Assembly (NCBI GenBank): GCA_030378125.1
Contig: JAUCGN010000022.1
Coordinates: 1 to 15,212 of the forward strand
Length of the DNA stretch: 15,212 bases
From: Thiotrichales bacterium HSG1
GTDB taxonomy: Bacteria > Pseudomonadota > Gammaproteobacteria > Beggiatoales > Beggiatoaceae
Direction: 5' to 3'
In this document: one piece after another, positions 7,077-13,803 of the stretch
How the letters are laid out: every line of letters starts with the position of its first letter
Position numbering within the stretch: the stretch's first letter is position 1
Notes under the pieces: generated by a model
What the model saw: the letters and a program-made list of their open reading frames with translations, nothing else
Told to the model about the DNA's origin: nothing
Database searches by the model: none
Position numbers and translations under genes: made by a program

Positions 7077-7294
7077 TACCAATCCAATTTATCCAATGTT
7101 ACACCATTTTCAATAGGCTCATTTTTAGCTTCTTTAATACTTTGTACCATGCCATCAATTTTTCTCAAGTAATCATCATCACTTATATATTCATACTGTT
7201 CTAAAATTTTAATTTCATTTTTTGTAAAATGATTTAATAACCAAAAGAATTTTTCATTTATGTTGTCATCAATTTTTAACGTAACTGTCTGCAT
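7076..7294 (-). CDS. Antitoxin partner of the Txe/YoeB toxin
   Basis: A 72-residue protein whose N-terminus (MQTVTLKIDDNINEKFFWLLNHF) resembles the strand-helix start of small DNA-binding antitoxins. The acidic second half (YISDDDYLRKIDG, ending TLDKLDW) is the likely toxin-binding tail. It lacks the PHD/YefM motifs of the classical YoeB partner, so it belongs to another antitoxin family that I cannot name. AAAGGA (7302-7307) precedes the ATG by 7 bases. The stop overlaps the toxin start as TAATG, placing antitoxin before toxin in one operon. By analogy the antitoxin, alone or with toxin, represses the shared promoter in 7308-7337. Identification rests mainly on position. Confidence 0.8.
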   Translation of the reverse strand: MQTVTLKIDDNINEKFFWLLNHFTKNEIKILEQYEYISDDDYLRKIDGMVQSIKEAKNEPIENGVTLDKLDW

Positions 7295-7337
7295 TTTTAT
7301 TCCTTTTCAATCAATTTGAAAGTTTATTCTTCTTTTA

Positions 7338-7466
7338 GTATCTAACACCATTCTTGAGCCGCTGATAGGTAGGCTTCCAAGACAAAGTCAGAGATAAGGT
7401 ACATGACATTATTGCTTATGCAACCTACCAAATTATAGTTTATTAATCATATACGGCTTACGAGTT
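7338..7466. repeat. Dispersed repeat, full copy B
   Basis: 129 bases from GTATCTAACACC to GGCTTACGAGTT. It matches copy C (9974-10193) along its whole length with scattered substitutions, and has the same length once the inserted miniature element plus TA is removed from copy C. It contains a weakened form of the GGTGCAT...ATGCACC hairpin seen in copy C, and lies between the toxin-antitoxin genes and the PARIS-like operon. Confidence 0.85.
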
Positions 7467-7507
7467 ACAAAATTATATTTTATCAATTATATACAGCTTA
7501 CGAGTTG
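7429..7507. repeat. Two-unit tandem repeat at the end of copy B
   Basis: About 39 bases (7429-7467), from CAAATTATAG to CTTACGAGTT plus one base, are repeated with a few changes at 7468-7507. CTTACGAGTT occurs at 7457-7466 and 7497-7506, and again twice beyond copy C at 10184-10193 and 10219-10228. Confidence 0.7.
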
Positions 7508-7519
7508 CCCCCCCCCCCC
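7508..7519. repeat. Poly-C tract of about 12
   Basis: An uninterrupted run of C on the + strand (G on the coding strand of the neighbouring operon), about 13 bases beyond the stop codon of the DUF4435 gene. Such runs are slippage-prone. Here it lies 3' of a gene, so it could alter transcript ends but not a reading frame. The exact length is a common sequencing error. Confidence 0.75.
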
Positions 7520-7531
7520 ATTTTAATGGTT

Positions 7532-8590
7532 TTACAAATCTATTTCTTTATTTATATAATTTTCAATATCTTTTTCTATCTTTTTGAATAAAAAACACGA
7601 TTCAAAATTTGTATTATTGGATAGTAAAGTCTCAATTTTAGTATCCAGATGCCCAACTTTATTGAGATATGCATTAATTTCATTTTTTGATTCTTTTTTT
7701 ATTTCTGATTCTTTTTCTTTTTTTAGTTCGTTGCAAACTGGTTTTAGTAACATCAATACAATATTTTTAAAAATAGTATGCCCTTGAATGTACAAATATG
7801 CATTTTCTTTTGTTAGTCCACAGCTTTTAAGTTCCTCACCAAAGCGTTCAATTTCACCTTGGTAAGAGGGAAACTTATTTTCAAGTTGATTTAACTTATC
7901 AGTTACTTTAATTCTTATTTTTTTTAGCACTATTCCTGAAAAATGAATAATACCTTTTAATTTATCTTTTTTTTCATATTCTAAAATAATAAGGCTACAA
8001 AAATCTGATAAAGTAAAATTACTATCTTCACCCTTACTATAAAAAAACAGATTCCATAAAAATAATTTATAAACAATTGTTGAAAATGATTTTAAGAATT
8101 TAGTAAAATCAATTTTAGGTGTATCATTATAGGTAGCACTAACACAAATACTAGACAAACTCTCAGAAAAACAGTTTAAATTTTCTATAGAATAAGAATA
8201 TGTTTGAAAGATATATATGCTTTCGTTTATCTTTTTGGATATTCTTTTTTTATCATCAGGCATATAATACGAATTTAAAAGATAGTCGTAATCACTATCT
8301 ACACAAATTAGTAAAAATTTACCAAGTCTTTCTTTTAATTCCAAAAGATTACTACTTCGGGAAAGAGCATTTTTTTTACCTTTTACCCATAAATCATCCT
8401 TCGACGGTAGATTAATTTCAAACTTAATATTATTAGGTTTTTCATAGCGATTTAATATCATACGCCAAAAAGCAATATCAGCATCGCCTTCAACATAAAC
8501 AACAATTGTTTTTTCCTGATTTTTAGGAAAGAAATTAATAGTATAAGTCTCTAAAAAATCTGAGCTTATGTTATCAATTAACTTAGACAT
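7532..8590 (-). CDS. DUF4435/TOPRIM-like effector of a PARIS-type defence operon (AriB-like)
   Basis: A 352-residue protein with the DUF4435 signature VYVEGDADIAFW (31-42) and, after a variable stretch, LLICVDSDYDYLL (93-105). Together these give the TOPRIM-type metal site Glu34 plus Asp98-x-Asp100. In the known PARIS system, AriB (DUF4435) is the toxic nuclease held by the AriA ATPase; a phage anti-restriction protein such as Ocr releases it, and it then cuts host tRNA, stopping phage growth. The rest is helical, with Lys/Glu-rich segments near residues 290-310. It starts 6 bases after the ATPase gene, in the ATPase-then-DUF4435 order of PARIS, and has only a weak AAAAGA ribosome site, so it is probably translated by coupling. 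The family call rests on motifs and gene pairing; the substrate is not known. Confidence 0.75.
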   Translation of the reverse strand: MSKLIDNISSDFLETYTINFFPKNQEKTIVVYVEGDADIAFWRMILNRYEKPNNIKFEINLPSKDDLWVKGKKNALSRSSNLLELKERLGKFLLICVDSDYDYLLNSYYMPDDKKRISKKINESIYIFQTYSYSIENLNCFSESLSSICVSATYNDTPKIDFTKFLKSFSTIVYKLFLWNLFFYSKGEDSNFTLSDFCSLIILEYEKKDKLKGIIHFSGIVLKKIRIKVTDKLNQLENKFPSYQGEIERFGEELKSCGLTKENAYLYIQGHTIFKNIVLMLLKPVCNELKKEKESEIKKESKNEINAYLNKVGHLDTKIETLLSNNTNFESCFLFKKIEKDIENYINKEIDL

Positions 8591-8596
8591 AATTTT

Positions 8597-9643
8597 TTAT
8601 CTTTTCTCATTCTTAGCAGTGATAAGATCGCTTATTTCATGTGTCTTATTCATCCAACCCTGCATAACCAATCCAGGAGCATGAGTTGCTAAAATGATTT
8701 GGACATTAGGATTGAGATCGCGGATAAATTTAAGTAACTTTTTTTGCCACTCTATATGCAAAGAAATTTCTGGTTCATCCATAAATAGTATAGATTGCCT
8801 GCCATCTTGAAGAAGAACTGTAAGTAATATAATTAATAATTGCTTTTCTCCAGAAGAAAGTTGAAATGGAGTAATTTCCTTGTTATCCAATAAAAATGAA
8901 ATTTCATTTTCATTTCGGTTTACTTTTTTGCCTGTCTCATCGAACAAAGAATCAATAATATTTAAAAATAGGGTGTGGGGCTTGCTTAGTGCAATTAAGT
9001 CTCTTCTTATATTCTCGCCAGCAATTTCTACAATGGCATCTTTCTTTCTACTGATATTTAGCTGATAGTCCAAATACCTTTTCTGTAAATTATGTATATT
9101 CCAATCAAGTTCAGTTTTAACCTTTTCATTAGATAGTTTTCTTACTGCTTCAGATTGTTTTAAAGAATTATCAAAGGTACTCACAACATCAATATTAATT
9201 AATTTGTGGAATTCTTCTAATTTCATTTCTATGTTTTCAAAGGATGTGACACCCATTTCCATATGAACAGATTTTGTTTTTCGATATTTTCTATAATCTC
9301 TTCCAATACTATCCTTTATTTCTGAAAGAACACGTTGGTATTTTTCATTTATTTTTGCTTTTTCCTCAATATTTTTAATGCTATCATTTACATTAAGATG
9401 TTCATAAAATATGGATTTTTTATTATCAAAAGTAATTTTCAATGTAGCTAAAAACACATCCTCCTTATTAGGGATTGTACCTAATTCTAATAACGCATAA
9501 ATGCAGATAAACACAGTACTTTTACCACTACCATTAACACCTGCTAATACATTGACATCAGGTTCTAAATTCCATCCAAAATCAAATTTATCCCATAAAC
9601 CAGATATTTCAACTTTAGTTATATGATGAAGATCGTCAGACAT
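8597..9643 (-). CDS. ABC-type AAA ATPase of a PARIS-type defence operon (AriA-like)
   Basis: A 348-residue SMC/ABC-like ATPase of the AAA_15/AAA_21 kind. Seen: an N-terminal strand motif (KVEISGLWDKFDF), Walker A GVNGSGKS (35-42), a helical, charged insertion of about 200 residues (85-250), signature LSSGEKQ (262-268), Walker B ILFMDEPE with Asp289-Glu290, and switch His321 in ATHAP. Every nucleotide-binding element is present. In PARIS, AriA hexamers form a scaffold that senses a phage anti-restriction protein and holds AriB inactive; the adjacent DUF4435 gene makes that assignment likely here. AGGAG (9651-9655) lies 7 bases before the ATG at 9643. It is shorter than the roughly 53 kDa E. 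coli AriA as I recall it, so it may be a divergent branch. OLD-type ATPases are an alternative family label, but their nuclease is fused C-terminally and is absent here. Confidence 0.8.
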   Translation of the reverse strand: MSDDLHHITKVEISGLWDKFDFGWNLEPDVNVLAGVNGSGKSTVFICIYALLELGTIPNKEDVFLATLKITFDNKKSIFYEHLNVNDSIKNIEEKAKINEKYQRVLSEIKDSIGRDYRKYRKTKSVHMEMGVTSFENIEMKLEEFHKLINIDVVSTFDNSLKQSEAVRKLSNEKVKTELDWNIHNLQKRYLDYQLNISRKKDAIVEIAGENIRRDLIALSKPHTLFLNIIDSLFDETGKKVNRNENEISFLLDNKEITPFQLSSGEKQLLIILLTVLLQDGRQSILFMDEPEISLHIEWQKKLLKFIRDLNPNVQIILATHAPGLVMQGWMNKTHEISDLITAKNEKR

Positions 9644-9702
9644 TTGCTTGCTCCTGAGTATTGGGTACTGGGTGTCGACTATTAAGAAAAAATTAAAACT
9701 TG

Positions 9703-9758
9703 TTAAATATCAATTAATTACGGACATTAGTAATTTCGTATAACATATTGATATTTAA
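9703..9758. promoter_or_regulatory. 12 bp inverted repeat upstream of the PARIS-like operon
   Basis: TTAAATATCAAT (9703-9714) and ATTGATATTTAA (9747-9758) are perfect inverted copies with centres 44 bp apart. An imperfect palindrome, TACG...CGTA (9719-9740), sits between them. They lie 60-115 bases upstream of the ATPase start, where a promoter and operator would be. AT richness makes chance matches easier, so a regulatory role is tentative. The surrounding 9659-9842 shows no gene. Confidence 0.4.
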
Positions 9759-9842
9759 GAATATTTGTAAATTCCAAAATAGTCCGAACCCACTACCGAG
9801 TATTGCTAAACTGATAAATTAGGTTAATAGCTAAACTCAATA

Positions 9843-9968
9843 GTTCGGACAGTTTTTGAAAACTGAGCTTAGTTAAAATCATAACCTATTGAAATTTAAA
9901 TGTTTTATTACTTTTCTTTGAAGTAAAAAATTACTTTAATAACAATATGTTATAAAAACTGTCCGAAG
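9843..9968. mobile_element. 126 bp TA-flanked miniature element
   Basis: Terminal inverted repeats GTTCGGACAGTTTTT (9843-9857) and AAAAACTGTCCGAAG (9954-9968) match at 14 of 15 positions. A TA dinucleotide lies just outside each end (9841-9842 and 9969-9970), as expected for elements moved by IS630/Tc1-type transposases, which duplicate TA. The interior is AT-rich and non-coding. It abuts dispersed repeat copy C. The IS630 remnant at 5873 does not show these ends, so the helper transposase would be another one. Confidence 0.7.
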
Positions 9969-9973
9969 TATTG

Positions 9974-10193
9974 GTATCTAACACCATTCTTGAGCCGCTG
10001 ATAGGTAGGCTTCCAAGACAAAGTTAGAAATAAGGTGCATGACGCTATTGCTGATGCACCCTACCAAATTACAATTGATTAATCATATAAGTACTGAAGC
10101 ATAAGTTTTTAAAAAATAATTAATTAAAAATCAAATAGTTATTTTGTCAATATATACGATAATTTGTGCTTCGGTACTTACGGCTTACGAGTT
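9974..10193. repeat. Dispersed repeat, copy C, interrupted by a miniature element
   Basis: It runs from GTATCTAACACC to GGCTTACGAGTT like copy B. Removing the insertion (10090-10178) and one TA leaves 129 bases, the same length as copy B. It keeps a good hairpin, GGTGCAT (10034-10040) / ATGCACC (10054-10060), followed by CCTACC, a type of intergenic palindrome common in large sulfur bacteria and cyanobacteria. It lies upstream of the PARIS-like operon and downstream of the HEAT-like gene. Confidence 0.85.
10090..10178. mobile_element. 89 bp miniature element with TA target duplication
   Basis: Ends AGTACTGAAGCA (10090-10101) and TGCTTCGGTACT (10167-10178) are inverted copies with one mismatch; TA lies on both sides (10088-10089, 10179-10180). 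Copy B has the uninterrupted site CATATACGGC at the matching point, so copy C shows an exact insertion of 89 bp plus a duplicated TA. The interior is almost all A and T with no ORF. TA duplication points to mobilisation by an IS630/Tc1-type transposase. Confidence 0.85.
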
Positions 10194-10265
10194 GGTGTAT
10201 GACGCTCCGCTTATACATCTTACGAGTTACCCGACTATCTGATTTTATTCTCGTTAGGCGTATGT
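10194..10265. repeat. Short palindromic intergenic repeat beyond copy C
   Basis: TGTAT (10196-10200) and ATACA (10213-10217) can pair around GACGCTCCGCTT, and the stretch ends with another CTTACGAGTT (10219-10228). It lies 3' of the HEAT-like gene and could serve as a transcript end, but it has no following T run. Confidence 0.4.
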
Positions 10266-11156
10266 TTACTCAGAATTTTTAATCCGTAAATCTGGATCGT
10301 TGGTCTCGATCTCCATGTTAGTGGCATCTATAATTGTAAGCGTGGGATTTTGTTTCTGTAATTTCAGTATATATATCTTAGCAGCGTTCCTGAAAGTGAG
10401 AGGAATAGTTGAATCTTTATGAATATCAATAAGTGTTTTCTGATATTGCTGTTTCATTTTTTTTGAATACTGATTGTAACTATTCAACGAACCGAGATAA
10501 ATAAGTCGGACAACTTCCTCTTTTGAGGTTAAAGGATTATTTTTTGATGCCAAGAACTTCAAAAAAAATTGACAGTGACATTCATTTTTTGGCTCAAATA
10601 AAGCTTGTAGTGCAGTTTCGCGAAGCAAAGTTGAATATTCATCGCTGCTAGAGATAGATTTCAATAAATTGTACTCTTCAGCTTCACCCAACGCTTTAAC
10701 TGCCGTATGTTTGATTGAATTAAATTGATCGCCCTTAACTATCCCTATCAAGAGATTGTTATATTTCTTTGAACGACCCAGACATTCAAGTGCCATATCC
10801 CGTGCTCCGTGACCCATGTTAGTATCTAATACAATATGTCTTAACACTTCATATGCAGAAAAATCCTCAAGGGTATATATTGATGCAACTAATGCCATCA
10901 TAGGCATTTTTTTGCTATCACCTATTAGTTGGCTGATGGTCTCAAATTTATTTTTTTGTGCCAAGTCATGTAGCAGTGAATATTTATACTCATCTGATGC
11001 TCTCAATTTCGATGAATCAGTAGTAAATCTTTTTGATTCCATTACCACAGTATCTATAATCTCCTGATAATTAAGGGTATAATCAGATGCTTTTGATAAA
11101 GCATGATAACCTAGAAAAGTTATTATAATTACTGTTGTATAAAGTAGATGTTTCAT
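10266..11156 (-). CDS. Exported HEAT-repeat-like protein, function unknown
   Basis: A 296-residue protein with an N-terminal export signal (MKHLLYTTVIIITFLGYHALSKAS, cleavage plausible near residue 24) and no later membrane segment, so it is probably periplasmic. The rest is helical and resembles degenerate HEAT/PBS-lyase-like repeats: units near 117-200 share an A-L-x-x-L pattern (GARDMALECLGRS, IKHTAVKALGEAE, LRETALQALFEP) at about 33-residue spacing. Such repeats are usually protein-binding scaffolds; no catalytic motif is visible. GGAG (11166-11169) lies 9 bases before the ATG. It stands alone, bounded by the repeat cluster downstream and a non-coding gap with a 16 bp palindrome upstream. 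Repeat assignment is moderately secure; function is not recognised. Confidence 0.75.
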   Translation of the reverse strand: MKHLLYTTVIIITFLGYHALSKASDYTLNYQEIIDTVVMESKRFTTDSSKLRASDEYKYSLLHDLAQKNKFETISQLIGDSKKMPMMALVASIYTLEDFSAYEVLRHIVLDTNMGHGARDMALECLGRSKKYNNLLIGIVKGDQFNSIKHTAVKALGEAEEYNLLKSISSSDEYSTLLRETALQALFEPKNECHCQFFLKFLASKNNPLTSKEEVVRLIYLGSLNSYNQYSKKMKQQYQKTLIDIHKDSTIPLTFRNAAKIYILKLQKQNPTLTIIDATNMEIETNDPDLRIKNSE

Positions 11157-11310
11157 TAATTACTTCTCCAAAAATGTATTTATAACAATAATACCTTTTG
11201 CCAGCCTAACTTCTATGTTAAACGGCACTAGACAAGGAAGTAAAGTGTCCGCTTCAACGCTATCCTGAGTGCAATTCGACCAAAAAGCGACTTGGACGAA
11301 GCACAGGAAA

Positions 11311-11326
11311 GATGAAACGTTTCATC
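11311..11326. promoter_or_regulatory. Perfect 16 bp palindrome with LacI/Cra-type operator core
   Basis: GATGAAACGTTTCATC is a perfect palindrome whose core TGAAACGTTTCA equals the Cra (FruR) consensus of enterobacteria and fits the AAACGTTT centre of LacI-family operators. It lies about 155 bases upstream of the HEAT-like gene and 7 bases after the stop of the TSUP-Usp gene. It could be an operator for the former or a short terminator stem for the latter; the lack of a loop and of a clean T run favours an operator. The rest of 11157-11333 holds no gene. Confidence 0.45.
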
Positions 11327-11333
11327 AGGACAA

Positions 11334-13370
11334 CTATAACTTAACCACCAAAACTGCACAATTGGCATAACTAATAACCTGATCAGAAACAGAACCAAGT
11401 ATTACCCTATCCAAACCAGTACGACCATGACTTCCAACTACAATTAAATCAATACCTTTGGCATCAGCAATTTCAACTAAAACATCCGCCGGTTTTCCAC
11501 TCAATACCTCTCCAGTCACTTCAATTCCTTCTTCACTCAAAAATGATTCTACCCGTTTAATTTCCTGTACTGCTTTCGTATAGCGTTGTTCCCGCAAGCT
11601 AGAAAAGACTACCGAAACTACTAAAACAGATGCATGAATATGTTTAGCAATACTCATTGCCGTACAAGCAGCTATATCGCTATAACGAGAACCATCAACT
11701 GCCAACAAAATTTTCTTACCCTTAATCACAGCAGTCTTAGGCACAATTAAAACACTACACTGAGCATAACCGATGACTTTAGCCGTATTGCTACCCTTCA
11801 TCAGACGTTTAAACCCAGTCATACCTCTACATCCCATCACAATTACATCAATATAGTTTTGTTCAGCTTCATCTATGATTTCTTGATAGATTTCTATGCC
11901 ATGACGCACACTTATATCACAAGTTACTCCAGCTTTAGTAGCCTCTGCTCTAACCTGTTCTAAATGAGCTAAAGTGTCATCATTTTCCTTTTCAATCAAC
12001 TGTCTAGCCAAAGAAGCATGTTCTGAATTAGTCATTAATACCGACATCGCTATCAGCTTACCACCAGTCCTTTGAGCTAATCTAATAGCCTCATTGGTTG
12101 CCCCCACAGTTGCTTCCGATCTATCAGTTACCAATAAAATTCTTTCAAACCTACCAGTCGGAGATAACTGAGTGGCGTGATGTGGCATTTCAGCAGTATC
12201 TTCTTCAATATCATAAGATAACTCCTCTTCTTTCAAAAATTGTCGGGCCCTATTTTGTCTTATATTACCACTAATAAGAGCATACAAGATAATAATAGTT
12301 GCAACAGCTAAAGCTAAAAGTAACAAGTTAAAACTAACATAATTCAACATGTTTATTGTATCTTCAACTAAACTTATTTTTCCAACATCATATATATACA
12401 CTACCATTTTGAGGGCTAAACTGAACAGTAGCAATACCATCAAAATACCAGTAACTATTTTAGTTAAATAGTCTTTTGCATAAGTAGCAGCGATGGCTCC
12501 CAAATGTACGCCAAGTAATGAACCGGCTAAAATAACCATTGCTATTCTTATGTCAACAAAACCGCTTACGGCATATTGAATCGTACCACCAATTCCGATT
12601 ACAAAAGCTATCAATAGTTGAGTTGCTGAAGCCATCAAACCACCAGCACCCAATACATATATCATGGCTGGTACTGCGACAAAACTACCTACAGCAATGT
12701 TAGCTGCTATTAAACCGGTAAGGAAACCAATCGGAATAGTAAATAAAACTGAAATTTCGGCTTCAAGACTGGGAAAATACATCATAGTGCCGGGAATAAC
12801 GGTGGAACGTACTTTCTGGGCTAATGGACTTCTATTGGGTTGAGCAGAGTTTCCGGTTTTAAATGCTTTTATGGAATTACGTAAATTATAAAAACCAAGA
12901 ACTACTAATACCAATAAAAATACTATCGATACATAGATATTGGAACCAACATAACCAAAAACATTCTGGATATAAATATGTAAAGATGCACCACATAAGA
13001 TTCCTATTTCAGCTGAAATTCCTATAACAATCCCTAATTTTATATCTACTAATCCATTCCTTATCCGTCCCAATGCACTAACTATAGACTTGGGAAATTT
13101 GTGACACATAGTACTGGCAACGGCGATAATGGCTGGAATTCCTAAAATCATCATTGCTGGAGTAAAAATAAAAGCTCCACTTGATCCTATAAAACCACTA
13201 ACTAAACCTCCAACTAGCCCTATAAGTAGTAAAAGCAGCACATGTTGCCATTGTAGTGGAAAGATACCGGTTGTTTCTAATGTAACGATTTCAGTGGCTC
13301 CTACCAATGAACATCCAAGCATGAATACTAAAAATATAATTTGTTTTAACATTTTATTAATCCGATTCAC
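11334..13370 (-). CDS. TSUP (TauE/SafE) permease fused to two universal-stress-protein domains
   Basis: A 678-residue inner-membrane protein. Residues 1-25 resemble a signal or first helix; 43-325 form the TSUP permease with the family's internal duplication, visible as GLVGGLVSGFIGSSGAF...P (51-71) and GFLTGLIAANIAVGSFVAVP (215-234). A last helix (346-367) leads through an acidic linker to two cytoplasmic Usp domains, 409-544 and 552-678. Both keep the nucleotide-binding pattern G-x2-G-x9-G-S (513-527 and 646-660), as in ATP-binding Usp proteins. TSUP members export sulfite, sulfonates or related anions, so export or uptake of a sulfur compound gated by ATP or stress state is a reasonable inference; the substrate is unknown. 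The start is GTG at 13370, overlapping the upstream stop as GTGA; ATG at 13352 is an alternative that still leaves a good signal. It forms an operon with the small membrane protein upstream. Confidence 0.9.
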   Translation of the reverse strand: MNRINKMLKQIIFLVFMLGCSLVGATEIVTLETTGIFPLQWQHVLLLLLIGLVGGLVSGFIGSSGAFIFTPAMMILGIPAIIAVASTMCHKFPKSIVSALGRIRNGLVDIKLGIVIGISAEIGILCGASLHIYIQNVFGYVGSNIYVSIVFLLVLVVLGFYNLRNSIKAFKTGNSAQPNRSPLAQKVRSTVIPGTMMYFPSLEAEISVLFTIPIGFLTGLIAANIAVGSFVAVPAMIYVLGAGGLMASATQLLIAFVIGIGGTIQYAVSGFVDIRIAMVILAGSLLGVHLGAIAATYAKDYLTKIVTGILMVLLLFSLALKMVVYIYDVGKISLVEDTINMLNYVSFNLLLLALAVATIIILYALISGNIRQNRARQFLKEEELSYDIEEDTAEMPHHATQLSPTGRFERILLVTDRSEATVGATNEAIRLAQRTGGKLIAMSVLMTNSEHASLARQLIEKENDDTLAHLEQVRAEATKAGVTCDISVRHGIEIYQEIIDEAEQNYIDVIVMGCRGMTGFKRLMKGSNTAKVIGYAQCSVLIVPKTAVIKGKKILLAVDGSRYSDIAACTAMSIAKHIHASVLVVSVVFSSLREQRYTKAVQEIKRVESFLSEEGIEVTGEVLSGKPADVLVEIADAKGIDLIVVGSHGRTGLDRVILGSVSDQVISYANCAVLVVKL

Positions 13371-13606
13371 TTTTTAAGTGGTTTTGCTTTGATTCCTAGC
13401 GTATCCCAAAAATGATTAGCGAAAGTACCATATACAAAAGAGAAAATAACGGCAATTGTAACTGGAATAAGAAAGTACCACCCACCTTGTTGTGACCAAT
13501 TCATTATGGGAACTGAAAAATAGTACAACAAAAAATACAGAAATGCACTCAATATGGCTAGTGTGATGGTTTGAATCACAGATTTACCTTTGCCTGTTGT
13601 ATCCAT
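13367..13606 (-). CDS. Small two-helix membrane protein preceding the TSUP-Usp gene
   Basis: 79 residues: a short polar N-terminus (MDTTGKGKS), helix 1 about 12-32, a loop with NWSQQGGWY, helix 2 about 43-62, and a basic tail (KAKPLKK). I do not know a named family, though I believe similar small proteins sit next to TSUP-Usp genes elsewhere. GAGG (13617-13620) lies 10 bases before the ATG. Its TGA overlaps the GTG of the permease gene, so the two are very likely translated together and the product is a good candidate for an accessory subunit of that permease. Both ends cytoplasmic would fit the positive-inside rule. Confidence 0.8.
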   Translation of the reverse strand: MDTTGKGKSVIQTITLAILSAFLYFLLYYFSVPIMNWSQQGGWYFLIPVTIAVIFSFVYGTFANHFWDTLGIKAKPLKK

Positions 13607-13690
13607 ATCAATATTACCTCATAAATTTACTTTATTTCTTTGAAGGATGTTGGGGATAGGTTTTGCTTAACCCAACCTAAGCGTTTACCT

Positions 13691-13803
13691 CACTGCCATT
13701 AAGTTAAGAAAATTGATTGGAGTAACCACAAGGAATTACCCCTACAAATCATCATATTATGTAGTGGCAATCCTTTATGGTTGTTCTTAACTTAATGGCA
13801 TTG
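13691..13803. mobile_element. 113 bp palindromic miniature element with 12 bp flanking duplication, IS4-like ends
   Basis: The ends read CACTGCCATTAAGTTAAGAA and, inverted from the right, CAATGCCATTAAGTTAAGAA (one difference in 20). Further inside, 13724-13746 and 13760-13782 also pair with a few mismatches, so nearly the whole element is one palindrome. AAGCGTTTACCT (13679-13690) and AAGTGTTTACCT (13804-13815) directly abut the ends, a probable 12 bp target duplication with one later change. End sequence and duplication length resemble the IS4 group as I recall it (ends near AATGCC...TTAAG, 11-13 bp duplications). No ORF inside. Confidence 0.8.

Noticed and set aside
7080..7082. TTG start giving a toxin two residues longer
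   Set aside because: The ATG at 7076 overlaps the antitoxin stop as TAATG, the normal coupled layout.
7508..7519. Poly-C tract as a phase-variation switch of the defence operon
   Set aside because: It lies 3' of the operon's last stop, outside coding and promoter sequence, so slippage would not turn the genes on or off.
7584..8415. Short + strand ORFs opposite the DUF4435 gene
   Set aside because: Low-complexity mirrors of a convincing - strand gene; no motifs or ribosome sites.
8597..9643. OLD-family or Gabija nuclease for the ATPase gene
   Set aside because: The protein ends shortly after the switch His with no C-terminal TOPRIM; the TOPRIM-like domain is in the separate DUF4435 gene.
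7338..10193. Repeats A, B and C as a CRISPR array
   Set aside because: Three copies of up to 129 bp separated by whole genes; there are no short regular spacers and no cas genes.
11190..11203. AATACCTTTTGCCA as a solo end of the palindromic element at 4153
   Set aside because: Only about 13 bases match and there is no partner arm; too short to claim.
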